Source: an uncultured Collinsella sp. (GTDB lineage Bacteria; Actinomycetota; Coriobacteriia; Coriobacteriales; Coriobacteriaceae). Taken from it: a stretch of DNA of 64,000 bases. A program made the position numbers and the translations under genes. This document shows positions 20,483 through 31,969 of the stretch, in pieces (positions within the stretch are counted from its first letter, which is position 1; the number at the start of each line of letters is the position of its first letter). Under the pieces are notes generated by a model. The model ran no database searches. It was given only the letters and a program-made list of their open reading frames with translations, and was not told where the DNA came from. Location of the stretch: assembly GCA_900541015.1 (NCBI GenBank), contig UQIB01000007.1:14359-78358 (forward strand). The letters are read 5' to 3'.

Positions 20483-23221
20483 TTACTCGTCTAGGAGATC
20501 TTCTGGCATGTCGTTGCCGTCGCCTAGATCGACAGGGGTTTCTTCGGGGGCAGAGCCGTTTTCGGCACCTTCGCCTTCGGGCTTCTCCTTGGCTGCCGTC
20601 ATGCGGGCTACGGCGCATACGCGGTCGTTGTCGTCGACGGTCATCATCTTGACGCCCTGGGTGGCGCGGCCAGTCTGGCTGATCTCGTCGGTCTTGACGC
20701 GAATGACCGTCGCACCCTCCGTCACGATGAACAGCTCGTGCTGCGGGCCCACCGTCTTCATGGCCGCGAGGTTACCCTTACGCTCGGTCATTTGGATGGT
20801 GTAGACGCCCTGGCCGCCGCGATTCTGCTCCGGGTAGTCCGCGACCGGCGTGCGCTTGCCGTAGCCGCGCTCGGTGATGACGAACAGATCGCCGTTGCCG
20901 TTAGTGACTTCCATGCCCAGAACGCTCACGCCGTCCTTCAGACCGATACCGCGAACGCCGCTGGTATCGCGGCCGGTGGCGCGCACCTGCTCCTCGGAGA
21001 ACATGATCGCCTTGCCCGCGGTGGTGGCCAGGATAATCTTGTCGCCCTCGCGCACGCGGCGCACGTTCAGCAGCGCGTCGTCGTCACGCAGGTTGATAGC
21101 GATCAGGCCGTCGCGACGGCTGCGGTCATATGCGCTCATCACGGTCTTCTTGACCATGCCGCTCTTGGTGGCAAACATCAGGTACTCGTCGGCCGGGAAC
21201 TCGCGGCAGCTGATGACGCTCGCGATCTTCTCGCCCTCCTCGAAGGGCAGCAGGTTGACGATCGCGGTGCCGCGGGCCTGGCGCGTACCCACCGGCAGTT
21301 CGTGCACCTTCAGACGATAGACCTTGCCCTTGCTCGAGAAGAACAGCACATACTCGTGCGTGGACGCAATAAACATCTCGTCGATAACGTCATCCTCTTT
21401 GAGGTTGACGCCCGACACGCCCTTGCCGCCGCGCTTCTGGGCACGGTAGGCAGCCACCGGGATGCGCTTGACATAGCCGGTGTGGGTGATGGTCACGACC
21501 ATGTCCTCGTCGGCGATGAGGTCCTCGACATCCAGGTCCTTCTCAACCTGGCTGATCTCGGTGCGGCGCTTGTCGCCGAACTTCTTGGAGATCTCGCGCA
21601 TCTCCTCCTTGATGACGCCCAAGATCTTCTCCTCATGCGCCAGCAGATCCTCGTAGTAGGCGATGGCGCGGCGCAGGCCGTCCAGCTCTTCTTGGATCTT
21701 GTCGCGCTCTAGGCCGGTCAGACGACGCAGCTTCATCTCGAGGATGGCCGTGGTCTGCTCGGGCGTAAAGCCAAAGCGCTCGATCAGGCGGCTGCTTGCC
21801 TCGGAGTCGGTCTGCGAGGAGCGGATGATGCTAATGACCTCGTCGATATGGTCGAGGGCCATCAGGTAGCCCTCGAGGATATGCGCACGCGCCTGGGCCT
21901 TCTTGAGGTCAAAACGAGTGCGGCGGGTGACGACGTCGACCTGGTGGTCGATATAGTGCTGCAGCATCTCGCGCAGGCTCAGGCATTTGGGCACGCCGTT
22001 GACGAGCGCCAGGTTGTTGGCGCCAAAGGTCGTCTGCAGCGAGGTATATTTGTACAGATTGTTAAGTACGACCTGTGGGATAACGCCCTTCTTGAGCTCG
22101 ATGACCAAACGGATGCCCTTCTGGTTGGACTCATCGCGCATATCCGAGATGCCCTCGATGCGCTTGTCGTTGACGAGCTGGGCGATCTTCTCCTGCAGGG
22201 TGCCCTTGTTGACCATGTAGGGAATCTCGGTAAAGACCAGGCGGCTGCGGCCGGTCTTGGTGGACTCCACATGTGCCTTGGCACGCACGGTAATGGAACC
22301 GCGGCCGGTCTCGTAGCTCTGCTTAATGCCGGCGCTGCCCATGATGATGGCGCCGGTGGGGAAGTCCGGACCGGGCATGATCTGCATGAGCTCGTCGACG
22401 GTGGCGTCGGGGTTGTCGATCAGGTAGCAGGTGGCCTCGATCGCCTCGGTGAGGTTATGCGGAGCGATGTTGGTGGCCATGCCGACGGCGATGCCTTGGC
22501 TGCCGTTGACCAGCAGGTTGGGGAAGCGCGCAGGCAGCGCCACGGGCTCGGCGAGCGATTCGTCGTAGTTGGGCTGCCAGTCGACGGTATCCTTCTGCAA
22601 GTCACGCAACAGTTCCATGGCGGGCTTTGCCAGGCGGCTCTCGGTGTAACGCATGGCAGCGGCGCCGTCGCCGTCGATGTTGCCGAAGTTGCCGTGACCG
22701 TCGATGAGCGGCGTGCGCATGGAGAACCACTGCGCCAGGCGGACCATGGCCTCATAGACCGCGGAGTCGCCATGCGGGTGGTACTTACCGATAACTTCGC
22801 CGACCGTCCAAGCTGACTTCTTGTGCGGGCGGTTGGGGTAGATGCCGCTCTCGTTCATCGCGTACAGGATGCGGCGGTGCACCGGCTTTAAGCCGTCACG
22901 CACGTCCGGCAGGGCGCGCGCTGTGATAACCGACATCGAATACTCAATGAACGACTGCTTCATCTCGCGACCGAACTCCGAAATCTGGAGCTGGCCGCCG
23001 TTGATATCCTCGCCGGCCGAGGCGCCACGGTCGACTTCGCCAAAGCTCTCCTCGAGCTCGGCGTCGTCTTCTTCCTCATCATCATCGGCATCGGGGTTAT
23101 AGGCGTCCGGGTCACCGTCCTCGCCCTGCTCAGCACGGGCAAGCAGGCGCTTCAGATCATCGGGCATACCGGCATCGCCGGCCTCGTCCATACCCCCGTT
23201 ATTGTTGATATCGTCTGCCAC
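20483..23221 (-). CDS. gyrA: DNA gyrase subunit A with acidic N-terminal extension
   Basis: 912 aa. Breakage-reunion subunit of the supercoiling topoisomerase. The canonical N terminus ([18 protein letters not shown]) begins only near residue 82; before it is an extension rich in Asp/Glu. Catalytic Tyr192 (AAMRYTESR). The quinolone-resistance region reads [14 protein letters not shown]: Ser153 matches E. coli Ser83, so no classical resistance change is seen; Glu157 lies at the Asp87 position. The C-terminal beta-pinwheel carries GyrA-box-like repeats ([10 protein letters not shown]). GTG start at 23221 preceded by GAGGAGGTAAC; it begins 11 bases after gyrB. Confidence 0.97.
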   Translation of the reverse strand: MADDINNNGGMDEAGDAGMPDDLKRLLARAEQGEDGDPDAYNPDADDDEEEDDAELEESFGEVDRGASAGEDINGGQLQISEFGREMKQSFIEYSMSVITARALPDVRDGLKPVHRRILYAMNESGIYPNRPHKKSAWTVGEVIGKYHPHGDSAVYEAMVRLAQWFSMRTPLIDGHGNFGNIDGDGAAAMRYTESRLAKPAMELLRDLQKDTVDWQPNYDESLAEPVALPARFPNLLVNGSQGIAVGMATNIAPHNLTEAIEATCYLIDNPDATVDELMQIMPGPDFPTGAIIMGSAGIKQSYETGRGSITVRAKAHVESTKTGRSRLVFTEIPYMVNKGTLQEKIAQLVNDKRIEGISDMRDESNQKGIRLVIELKKGVIPQVVLNNLYKYTSLQTTFGANNLALVNGVPKCLSLREMLQHYIDHQVDVVTRRTRFDLKKAQARAHILEGYLMALDHIDEVISIIRSSQTDSEASSRLIERFGFTPEQTTAILEMKLRRLTGLERDKIQEELDGLRRAIAYYEDLLAHEEKILGVIKEEMREISKKFGDKRRTEISQVEKDLDVEDLIADEDMVVTITHTGYVKRIPVAAYRAQKRGGKGVSGVNLKEDDVIDEMFIASTHEYVLFFSSKGKVYRLKVHELPVGTRQARGTAIVNLLPFEEGEKIASVISCREFPADEYLMFATKSGMVKKTVMSAYDRSRRDGLIAINLRDDDALLNVRRVREGDKIILATTAGKAIMFSEEQVRATGRDTSGVRGIGLKDGVSVLGMEVTNGNGDLFVITERGYGKRTPVADYPEQNRGGQGVYTIQMTERKGNLAAMKTVGPQHELFIVTEGATVIRVKTDEISQTGRATQGVKMMTVDDNDRVCAVARMTAAKEKPEGEGAENGSAPEETPVDLGDGNDMPEDLLDE

Positions 23222-23232
23222 GTTACCTCCTC

Positions 23233-25305
<2,073 letters not shown>

Positions 25306-25312
25306 TTATCGT

Positions 25313-25342
25313 AAAAAAATACCCTCGGGAACGAGGGTATTT
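25313..25342 (-). terminator. Terminator after dciA
   Basis: 11-bp stem AAATACCCTCG/CGAGGGTATTT with 4-nt loop, continuing as a run of seven T on the minus strand. Separates dnaN-recF-dciA from gyrBA. Confidence 0.9.
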
Positions 25343-25368
25343 GGCTCTACAAGGCCACCAGATGCGAT

Positions 25369-25932
25369 TTAAGGCTCTTTTTTGCTTTGCACGCCCTTGG
25401 CCCACTCGGCGCTGGCTCTCATGGCGTTCTCGAGGGCCTCGCGCAGTTTTTGGTCTTCGACGGGCGCCACTTGGCGCTCAATCTCGGTGCGCTCGGCCTC
25501 ACTTAGGTCGGCGTGCGGAGCCGGCGGGCGCTCGGTCGTCGCCGGACGCAGGCGCTCCTTGGCGGCGGGCGGCGTGTGACCGGGCGCGGTGGTTTTGAAC
25601 ACCAGGCCGTCCACATGCGCACCGGCGCGCTCCATGCGCGCGCGGATGATCTCGCGCAACAGCGTCATTTCCTGCGTCCACGAGGGCGAGTCGAGATATA
25701 CCAGCAGCTCATTGGACTCGGGCAGGTAGCGCAGACCCGTCACATGCCGCCCCTCGCGCGTGCCCGAGCACACCGCGTTCCACGCGCGATAGACCGCACG
25801 CGATTCCTCTGCAGCCTCCATCTGCGCGCGGCGCTCAGGTGTCGCGGCCGCCAGGATGCGCTGGCGCTCTGCGTTCAAAAACCCACTGAAGGCGACCGTT
25901 TCGCTCTCGCGCTCGTAATTAGCACGTCTCAC
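25369..25932 (-). CDS. dciA: DciA-like (DUF721) protein, probable DnaB helicase partner
   Basis: 187 aa. The DUF721/DciA core lies at about residues 30-115 (RAVYRAWNAVCSGTREGRHV, LRYLPESNELLVYLDSPSW, LLREIIRARMERAG). The C-terminal half is Pro/Glu-rich and probably disordered. DciA is the widespread ancestral operator or loader of DnaB in bacteria without DnaC/DnaI, and none of those is seen here; the gene next to recF is its usual place in actinobacteria. GTG start at 25932 overlaps the end of recF by 14 bases, suggesting translational coupling. Confidence 0.85.
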   Translation of the reverse strand: MRRANYERESETVAFSGFLNAERQRILAAATPERRAQMEAAEESRAVYRAWNAVCSGTREGRHVTGLRYLPESNELLVYLDSPSWTQEMTLLREIIRARMERAGAHVDGLVFKTTAPGHTPPAAKERLRPATTERPPAPHADLSEAERTEIERQVAPVEDQKLREALENAMRASAEWAKGVQSKKEP

Positions 25933-27025
25933 CCATGCTCACCACCCTGGCTCGATCAAGCAGATCATCGGTAAAGTACCCCAGGTTGGTCGTGGTTATG
26001 ACCGTCTGGATATCATCGCCGATCAGCCGCAGGAAAGCACCGCGGCGTTCGCCGTCGAGTTCGCTCATCACGTCGTCCAAAAGCAGCAATGGGGCGGTGC
26101 CCAGGACATCGCGAGCCACGGCCACCTCCGCCACCTTCCAGGCCAGAACCAACGTTCGCTGCTGACCTTGGCTGGCAAACGAACGAGCGGAACGACCCGC
26201 CACGGTAAACTCAATCTCATCGCGATGCGGTCCCACCAACGTCACGCCGCGGCGAATTTCCTCGTCGGCGTGCTCATCAAGGGCAGCCAGCATGCGCTCG
26301 TACGCCCAGCCCTTCAGCTCTTCGCGATCCTCGACCTGGGGCAAATCCCCCAGCGTGGACGTATAGGTCACGCTGGCAGCCTCGCCGGACGCCACTTGAC
26401 CGTAGGCAGTGTGCACATGGCCCGCCAGCCGGTCGAGTAGGGCCAACCGGTGCACGAGCAGGGCCGAGCCCGCGCGGGCAATCGAATCGTTCCACGCGCC
26501 GAGCATCTCGCGGCAGCACCAGGTCTCCTTGAGCAAGGCGTTACGCTGGGTCACGCAGCGCCCATAGGTGCCCGCAAGATCGGCATAGCGTGCGCTCAGT
26601 TGCATGCCAAAGTCATCGAGGGCGGCGCGGCGCACACTGGCGCCCCGCTTAACCATGTCCAGATGGTCGGGGCAAAACAGCACGCTCGGCAGAACCCCGC
26701 GCACACCGGCGGCAGAGCATCTCTTGCCGTTGCGGCTAAACGAGCGCTTACCGTCCTCCGCGCTCAATCCCATATCAAGCACGCGGCCGTCGCCCTCGAG
26801 CCTCAGCTCGACCCTGCACGAGCCCACGCCGTCATGGACGAGCTCGGCTGCGGTCGGATGCCTAAACGAGGCGCCGCTCGTCAGCAGCTGCAGCGCCTCT
26901 ATGAGATTGGTCTTTCCCGCCGCGTTAGGTCCCGCAAGTATCGTCACGCCCTCGTCCAGGGCAAGGCGATAACTATCGAAGCTGCGGTAGTGCGCGACGG
27001 AAAGATCGCGGGCGAATATGGTCAT
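25919..27025 (-). CDS. recF: DNA replication/repair protein RecF
   Basis: 368 aa. SMC-like ATPase that helps load RecA at gaps with RecO/RecR. Walker A AGPNAAGKTNLIEAL at residues 31-45, signature region ARSFASQGQQRTLVLAWK and Walker B LLLLDDVMSELD. The ATG lies nine bases after the dnaN stop with only a weak ribosome site, so translation is probably coupled to dnaN. Length normal. Confidence 0.96.
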   Translation of the reverse strand: MTIFARDLSVAHYRSFDSYRLALDEGVTILAGPNAAGKTNLIEALQLLTSGASFRHPTAAELVHDGVGSCRVELRLEGDGRVLDMGLSAEDGKRSFSRNGKRCSAAGVRGVLPSVLFCPDHLDMVKRGASVRRAALDDFGMQLSARYADLAGTYGRCVTQRNALLKETWCCREMLGAWNDSIARAGSALLVHRLALLDRLAGHVHTAYGQVASGEAASVTYTSTLGDLPQVEDREELKGWAYERMLAALDEHADEEIRRGVTLVGPHRDEIEFTVAGRSARSFASQGQQRTLVLAWKVAEVAVARDVLGTAPLLLLDDVMSELDGERRGAFLRLIGDDIQTVITTTNLGYFTDDLLDRARVVSMGETC

Positions 27026-27034
27026 GGCGCAACG

Positions 27035-28138
27035 CTAGATGCGGACCGGCATGACCAGGTACAGGTAGTTGATCTTGTCGTAGGACTTGAAGATGCCCGC
27101 CTGCGAGTAGCTCTTGAGCTCCAGCGTGATCTCCTTCTCCTTGGACAGGGCATTGAGGCAGCCGAAGATGTAGTGGTAGTTGAAGGCGATGGTACCCGAC
27201 TCGCCCTCGGCCTCGACATCGATCGTCTCCTGCGCAAGGTCCTGGTCATTGGAAATGGAGGACAGGCCCATCTGCCCGTTCTCGACATCGATCTCGAACT
27301 TGACAGCGGGGTTGGCGCTCGCGATAACGGCCACGCGCTTGAGGGCGGCGTTAAAGGCGGCGACGTCGATCTTGACGCTCGTCACGCACGAATCGGGGAT
27401 GAGCTGCTTGTAGTTGGGGTACACGCCCTCGATGCGGCGCGACACGTAGGTGGTGTTGCCGGCCTCGAAGACGACCTGGGTGTCGGTAGCCCCGATCATG
27501 ATGGTCGCCTGGCTGGCCATGATGTTCAGTGCGTCGTTAAAGGCGTCAGCCGGAACGTTGAGTTCAAAGGAGCCCTCGAGGGTCGAGGTCTCAACCTGCG
27601 TATCGCACACGGCCAAACGGAAGGAATCGGTCGCCACCAGGCGCACGGTGTTGTTCTCGACCTTCATGTGTACGCCGCCCAGGATGGGACGGGCCTTGTC
27701 GGTCGAGGTGACGCGCCACACGCGGCCGACCATTTCGGACAAGATATCTGTCGGCAGCTCCACGGCACTCTCGATGGCATAGGCCGGAAACTCGGGGAAG
27801 TCATTAGCATCGAGCGTGTTCAGGCGGAAAGAGCTCTTCTCGCAACCAATCAGCACCTGGCGCTCGGACAGCTCAAAGGTGACCGGGGCATCGGGGAGGG
27901 TCTTGGTGATATTGGAGAGCATCTTACAGGGGATAACCATCTCGCCCTCTTCTTCGACATGCGCCGCGATGCGATGACGGATCGAGATGGTGTAGTTAGA
28001 GGTCTGGAATTCCAAGATGCCGTCTTGGGCCTTAACGAGCACGCCCGACAGGATGGGGAGGGTGGATGCCGAAGCGACACCCTTCATAACGACGCCGATG
28101 GCTTGTGTAAGCGAGCTCTGGCTGACGGTGAACTTCAT
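27035..28138 (-). CDS. dnaN: DNA polymerase III beta sliding clamp
   Basis: 367 aa. Three-domain ring clamp: MKFTVSQSSLTQAIGVV at the start, DFPEFP near the middle of domain 1, the domain 3 hallmark NPAVKFEI, and the C-terminal YLVMPVRI. AAAGG lies about ten bases before the ATG. It follows dnaA after about 240 bases and leads dnaN-recF-dciA. Confidence 0.97.
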   Translation of the reverse strand: MKFTVSQSSLTQAIGVVMKGVASASTLPILSGVLVKAQDGILEFQTSNYTISIRHRIAAHVEEEGEMVIPCKMLSNITKTLPDAPVTFELSERQVLIGCEKSSFRLNTLDANDFPEFPAYAIESAVELPTDILSEMVGRVWRVTSTDKARPILGGVHMKVENNTVRLVATDSFRLAVCDTQVETSTLEGSFELNVPADAFNDALNIMASQATIMIGATDTQVVFEAGNTTYVSRRIEGVYPNYKQLIPDSCVTSVKIDVAAFNAALKRVAVIASANPAVKFEIDVENGQMGLSSISNDQDLAQETIDVEAEGESGTIAFNYHYIFGCLNALSKEKEITLELKSYSQAGIFKSYDKINYLYLVMPVRI

Positions 28139-28376
28139 CTTTTAATACCTTTCTATAGATATAAATATCTTAATAATAGTAATAGCACTGACGAAACTGT
28201 TGATTACTCCCAAAGACGCAGGTCAGACCCAAAAAGAGAATCGACAGCAACCTGTGTGCAACGGGGGTGGTTTTCCACGTTCAAAACCTGCGCAAAACTT
28301 TTCATCACCGCGGGTTGGGTTTTAGACACCTTATGCCCGTGGTTTCGACAAGTTTTCAACAGGTGTCTCTATTTCC
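28139..28376. promoter_or_regulatory. dnaA-dnaN intergenic region with DnaA-box-like repeats
   Basis: AT-rich near dnaN (TATAGATATAAATATCTTAA). Box-like sites: TTTTCCACG at 28271-28279; TTTTCAACAGGT at 28353-28364, the same extended motif as at the rpmH side; and an inverted variant ACCTGCGCAAAACT at 28286-28299. In many actinobacteria oriC lies in this interval, so it may be a second part of a bipartite origin. Confidence 0.55.
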
Positions 28377-30101
28377 CTACGAGCGCAGTGTAATTATATC
28401 GCGCAGCGACTTGAGGTCTTCGGTGACGGTGCGGTCTTCCTGGATCATCTTCTGGACCTTTTTGTAGCTCGTGCTGACGGTCGAGTGGTTGCGGTTGCCA
28501 AATTCGGCGCCCACCGCCGTGGTCGTCATCTCGCACATCTCGATGGCCAGGTAGATAGCGATATGGCGTGCTTTGGCGATATTGGCGTTGCGACGCGGGC
28601 CGATGAGCTCCTCGTGCGTTACGCCGTACTGCTCTTCGATGACGGACTGAACCGTCTGGACGTTGATCTTTTTGGCCGATGTGTCGAAGTACTGGCTGGC
28701 GATGGCGTCGATATCGTCAAAGGTGAGCTCTCCGCCCTCGCGCTCGCGGTCGCCCGCCTCGCCGGCGCAGCGCTCGCAAAAGCTCTCGAGTTCGCGGATG
28801 TTGGTGCCCGAGACCTCGGCCATGTGTTTAAAGTGTTCGTCGGTCAGGTGCCCGCCGTCGCCCCCATAGGCCGCCAGCAGCGAGTCATCGCCTGCCTCGG
28901 GGGCGGCGACGATGGTGTTCTCGTAATAGCGCTGCAAGATCTTGTATTTCATCTCGTAGCTGGGCTCTGCGACCAGGCAGAGCATGCCGGCGTTGAAGCG
29001 GCTGGTCAAACGCTCGTCCATGCTCAGGTCCTTGGGGGCGCGGTCTGCCGCGATGACGACCTTCTTGTTGTTGCGGATGAATTCGTCCATGAGCTGGAAA
29101 AAGTAGTCCACGCTCGCGCGCTTGCCGATGATGTTTTGGATGTCATCGATGATGAGCACGTCCACGCCGTGGTACGCCTGCATGATGGGGGCGTTGCTCT
29201 TCTTTTGGCGGTCGAACTCGGTCATAAGGTCGTCCAGATATGCCTGGGAGTTTGCATACTTGACCTTGATCTCGGGCGACTTTTCGGCGAGCTCGTTTTT
29301 GATGGCAAGCAGCAGGTGCGTCTTGCCCAGGCCCGATTTGCCGTAGATGAACAGTGATGTGCACGTGCCGCGCTCGTCCGCGAGGGCGGCAAACTTGAGT
29401 GCCGAGCGATAGGCATGGCTGTTCTCGGGGCCGTAGACAAAGTTCTCAAAGGTAAATTTTGAGTTCGCGGCGAGCGGGGCTCCATCCATATTCTGCTCGG
29501 CCGGCACGGTCGGTGCTGGCACGGGTGAAGTGGGGGTCGCAGCTTGCGTGGATTTGGTCGGCGCTCCGCCCTTCATCTGGTTCATCATGCGACGAAAATC
29601 GTCGGCCGAGAGCGTGTTCTTGATTGCAATGCCCGAATCCGCGCCCGCCGCTGCGTCGTGAGCGATGGGCATGTGCGTGACGGGTGCGCTCGTTGACGTC
29701 GCCGCCGCGGTCGGCAACGGTGCCATGGTTTCACGGGAAACATCGCTGTGCTGGTGCTCGATTGTCGGCACGTCGTCTGCGGAGGCCGGCACCGACGGGG
29801 AAGCGGCGGGAGCCGTGGCGGGCGCCGTCGCAGCAGTGGATTCCGTCGCGGCGCCTTGCGGTGCCACGACGTCGAGCGCGATCGGTGCAAAGGCGATTTC
29901 TTCCAGATAGGCCTCAATAGTCGGCTGATGCTTTTTGAGCTGCGCGATGGCAAAGCGCGAGGGGGCCTCGATCGTGAGCGTATCTTCGGTCAGGCTTATG
30001 GCGCGCGATTGCCCCAGCATGTTGATGAGGCGTGCATCTTGGCCGTCGCGCTGGCAAAAGGCGATGGCATCCCCCAGGATGATGCTTGCTTCCTCGTCCA
30101 C
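28377..30101 (-). CDS. dnaA: Chromosomal replication initiator DnaA
   Basis: 574 aa, longer than most because of a 130-residue Ala/Pro/Thr linker (domain II). Domain I occupies about residues 1-85. The AAA+ domain has Walker A GKSGLGKTHLL, Walker B VLIIDDIQ and sensor TSRFNAGMLCL. The domain IV recognition helix reads FGNRNHSTV: the usual Asp of GRDHTTV is Asn538 here, at a base-contacting position in E. coli DnaA. GTG start at 30101 after GGGAGAGACA. A parS-like sequence lies inside the gene. It begins 15 bases after the GHKL-ATPase gene, so the two may be co-transcribed. Confidence 0.97.
   Translation of the reverse strand: MDEEASIILGDAIAFCQRDGQDARLINMLGQSRAISLTEDTLTIEAPSRFAIAQLKKHQPTIEAYLEEIAFAPIALDVVAPQGAATESTAATAPATAPAASPSVPASADDVPTIEHQHSDVSRETMAPLPTAAATSTSAPVTHMPIAHDAAAGADSGIAIKNTLSADDFRRMMNQMKGGAPTKSTQAATPTSPVPAPTVPAEQNMDGAPLAANSKFTFENFVYGPENSHAYRSALKFAALADERGTCTSLFIYGKSGLGKTHLLLAIKNELAEKSPEIKVKYANSQAYLDDLMTEFDRQKKSNAPIMQAYHGVDVLIIDDIQNIIGKRASVDYFFQLMDEFIRNNKKVVIAADRAPKDLSMDERLTSRFNAGMLCLVAEPSYEMKYKILQRYYENTIVAAPEAGDDSLLAAYGGDGGHLTDEHFKHMAEVSGTNIRELESFCERCAGEAGDREREGGELTFDDIDAIASQYFDTSAKKINVQTVQSVIEEQYGVTHEELIGPRRNANIAKARHIAIYLAIEMCEMTTTAVGAEFGNRNHSTVSTSYKKVQKMIQEDRTVTEDLKSLRDIITLRS
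29727..29742. promoter_or_regulatory. parS-like site inside dnaA
   Basis: GGTTTCACGGGAAACA matches the parS 16-mer at 14 of 16 positions. It falls in the linker-coding part of dnaA (encoding VSRET on the minus strand). Confidence 0.5.
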
Positions 30102-30116
30102 TGTCTCTCCCGTTCT

Positions 30117-31469
30117 TTAGCTCTGAGCTCGCACGCGAGCGGCGCCGAGTTCGGTCAGATGGTATTTCTGGCCATGCTTGATGACCAAGCCGGCCTGCGC
30201 CAAGTCATTGAGCGTGCGTGACCAAGTGGGGGCCGAGTTTCCAAACGCCCTCGCCAGATCGGTTGCACCGCACGCTTGATTTTGCGCCAGATAGCCCAGC
30301 GCGACGTTGCCGCGATCGCTTACGAACACGTCCGGTTGTGGCTGTGCATACTGATTTGCTGCATTAGGATACATCATTTGAGCTGCTGGTTGTTGAGAAC
30401 TCTGCATCGGCGGCATTTGCTGTTGAAAACTTTGAGGCCACTGTTGGTAAGGCTGCGGAGGCATCTGTTGGGCCCAGGGGCTGTACTGCTGCTGCGGCAT
30501 CTGCTGGTACGGCTGCTGATGTCCCTGCTGATACTGCTGCGGGAACTGCTGGCCATACCCCAGTGGCGGCATCTGCTGATATGGATATCCCTGTTGGTAC
30601 GGCTGATAGCCCATTTGCTGGCCACCCGGTGCCCCCGTCGCCTGCTGCATTGCTGCTGCATCCTGATCCGCCAGCGGCATGGCCTCTGGCATGTTTGGCG
30701 GCGTCGACATCGATGCCGCCTGGGGCTCTTGTGTAGGAAGCATTCCGGGCTGTCGCATCTGCCCTACGGGGGGCTGCATCTGCTGCGTTGCCATGGGCTG
30801 CTGCGCAAAAGCTCCTGGCAGGGGATATGTGGGATGTTCCGTCTCGGGCCGCACGGCAGCACCGCGTCCGCCGGCACGCTCGATTTCCTGCACGCGTTTA
30901 GGGTTCAGGCTTACCGTAACCACGGTGCCGTTGCCCATGTTGTCCTCGATGGATACGGCACCGCCGGCGTTTTCCAAATACTCCTGCACCATGGGAAACC
31001 CTGCTCCGGTTCCACGGATATAGCGCTTCATCTTGCTGTTTGCGCTGGTAACGCCAAAGTCGAAAGCGCGTTCCTTGTCGTCGATGCCGGGTCCTTGGTC
31101 AGCAAAGCGGATGGTGTCTCCGTCGTCCAGAATCGAGATGATGGGCTCGGCAAAGTGCGCGTGGATAAAGTTTTCGACAATCTCGCGGATGACCATGAGC
31201 GAGATATGGCCACCTTGTTCTTTCATGCACTGGTAGACGGTGTTGGTCGTCTCTTCCAAATACGTGCGGACATCTTGCGGATCAATGACGATCACACGCG
31301 GTGTTGACAGCATGTCGTCATAGACGGCGATGCGCGCGGCGTACATGGCTTTTGGCGCCTGCGTGGTCGTCTGCTCGCCTTCCGCACGCTCTTCGTGCAC
31401 GCCGGTGATGTGCTCGTTGTCGGGTGCCGGGTCTCCGGAATCGACCATGGTGTAAAAGTCGTCAGACAT
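30117..31469 (-). CDS. GHKL ATPase domain - Q/P/M-rich linker - winged helix protein
   Basis: 450 aa. Residues of about 45-190 form a GHKL (HATPase) fold: N-box Glu96-x3-Asn100 (REIVENF), DQGPG at 124-128, and GTGAG at 154-158. No dimerisation/phosphoacceptor histidine domain precedes it. Residues 220-395 are low complexity (Gln, Pro, Met, Tyr: YQQGYPYQQMPP). The last 55 residues look like a winged helix (LGYLAQNQACGATDLARAFG ... LAQAGLVIKHGQKYHLTELG). ATG at 31469 faces the probable origin; the gene reads into dnaA 15 bases later. I do not know a named family with this order. A role in controlling dnaA or initiation is inferred from place only; an anti-sigma-like kinase is an alternative. 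Confidence 0.85.
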   Translation of the reverse strand: MSDDFYTMVDSGDPAPDNEHITGVHEERAEGEQTTTQAPKAMYAARIAVYDDMLSTPRVIVIDPQDVRTYLEETTNTVYQCMKEQGGHISLMVIREIVENFIHAHFAEPIISILDDGDTIRFADQGPGIDDKERAFDFGVTSANSKMKRYIRGTGAGFPMVQEYLENAGGAVSIEDNMGNGTVVTVSLNPKRVQEIERAGGRGAAVRPETEHPTYPLPGAFAQQPMATQQMQPPVGQMRQPGMLPTQEPQAASMSTPPNMPEAMPLADQDAAAMQQATGAPGGQQMGYQPYQQGYPYQQMPPLGYGQQFPQQYQQGHQQPYQQMPQQQYSPWAQQMPPQPYQQWPQSFQQQMPPMQSSQQPAAQMMYPNAANQYAQPQPDVFVSDRGNVALGYLAQNQACGATDLARAFGNSAPTWSRTLNDLAQAGLVIKHGQKYHLTELGAARVRAQS

Positions 31470-31754
31470 GCCGCTCGCAATCTTTCAAAAGGTTTCGAAC
31501 AAATAGTAGCTCACCGTGCAACGTTTCTCATCTTTCGACAACTTTTCAAAACCTGTTGAAAACTTTGGAAAACGGGCGAAAAGTTCTCAACATTGCCAAC
31601 ATGACCTGTTGAAAACTAGATGAAATATCGTGAAAAGTTGCCATGAGGCGCAAATTTTGGTTGTGCTTATGGGGGAACCGTGTGAACTGCGCAACCTTTT
31701 ACCTTTGATTTCTTGACATTTGAACATTGATTTCCCTACAATCTTCAAGCTCAC
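31470..31754. other. Probable replication origin (oriC) region
   Basis: Gene-free divergence point: replication genes leave to the left, rpmH-parB to the right. It holds TGTTGAAAA at 31554-31562 and 31607-31615, both within ACCTGTTGAAAACT, plus TTCTCAACA at 31584-31592, TTTTCAAAA at 31543-31551 and other near matches. The exact TTATCCACA box is absent. The first part is AT-rich. The leftmost part also holds the promoter of the GHKL gene. Confidence 0.65.
31713..31742 (+). promoter_or_regulatory. Promoter of rpmH
   Basis: TTGACA (31713-31718), 18-bp spacer, TACAAT (31737-31742), leaving a leader of about 65 bases before the rpmH start. Confidence 0.8.
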
Positions 31755-31814
31755 GTGTCTATATCTGCGTCCGCGTCCCCGCGGACACTCGAAATGCAGC
31801 AGGAGGAACTTAAG

Positions 31815-31949
31815 ATGAAGCGTACGTATCAGCCTAATAAGCGTAAGCGTGCCAAGACCCATGGCTTCCGTGCCCGTATGGCCACTAAGGGTGGTCGTGC
31901 CGTGCTCGCCCGTCGTCGTGCCAAGGGCCGCAAGCGTCTCACTGTCTAG
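31815..31949 (+). CDS. rpmH: Large ribosomal subunit protein bL34
   Basis: 44 aa, standard length. [19 protein letters not shown] and [16 protein letters not shown] are canonical. AGGAGGAACTTAAG precedes the ATG at 31815; a longer frame is leader. First gene of the rpmH-rnpA-yidD-yidC-jag cluster. Confidence 0.97.
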   Translation: MKRTYQPNKRKRAKTHGFRARMATKGGRAVLARRRAKGRKRLTV

Positions 31950-31969
31950 CAGCGATACACACATCTCGC

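Noticed and set aside
20483..23221. Quinolone-resistance mutation in GyrA (Glu157 at the Asp87 position)
   Set aside because: Ser153 (Ser83 position) is wild type, and Glu at the second position occurs naturally in many bacteria; no resistance claim can be made.
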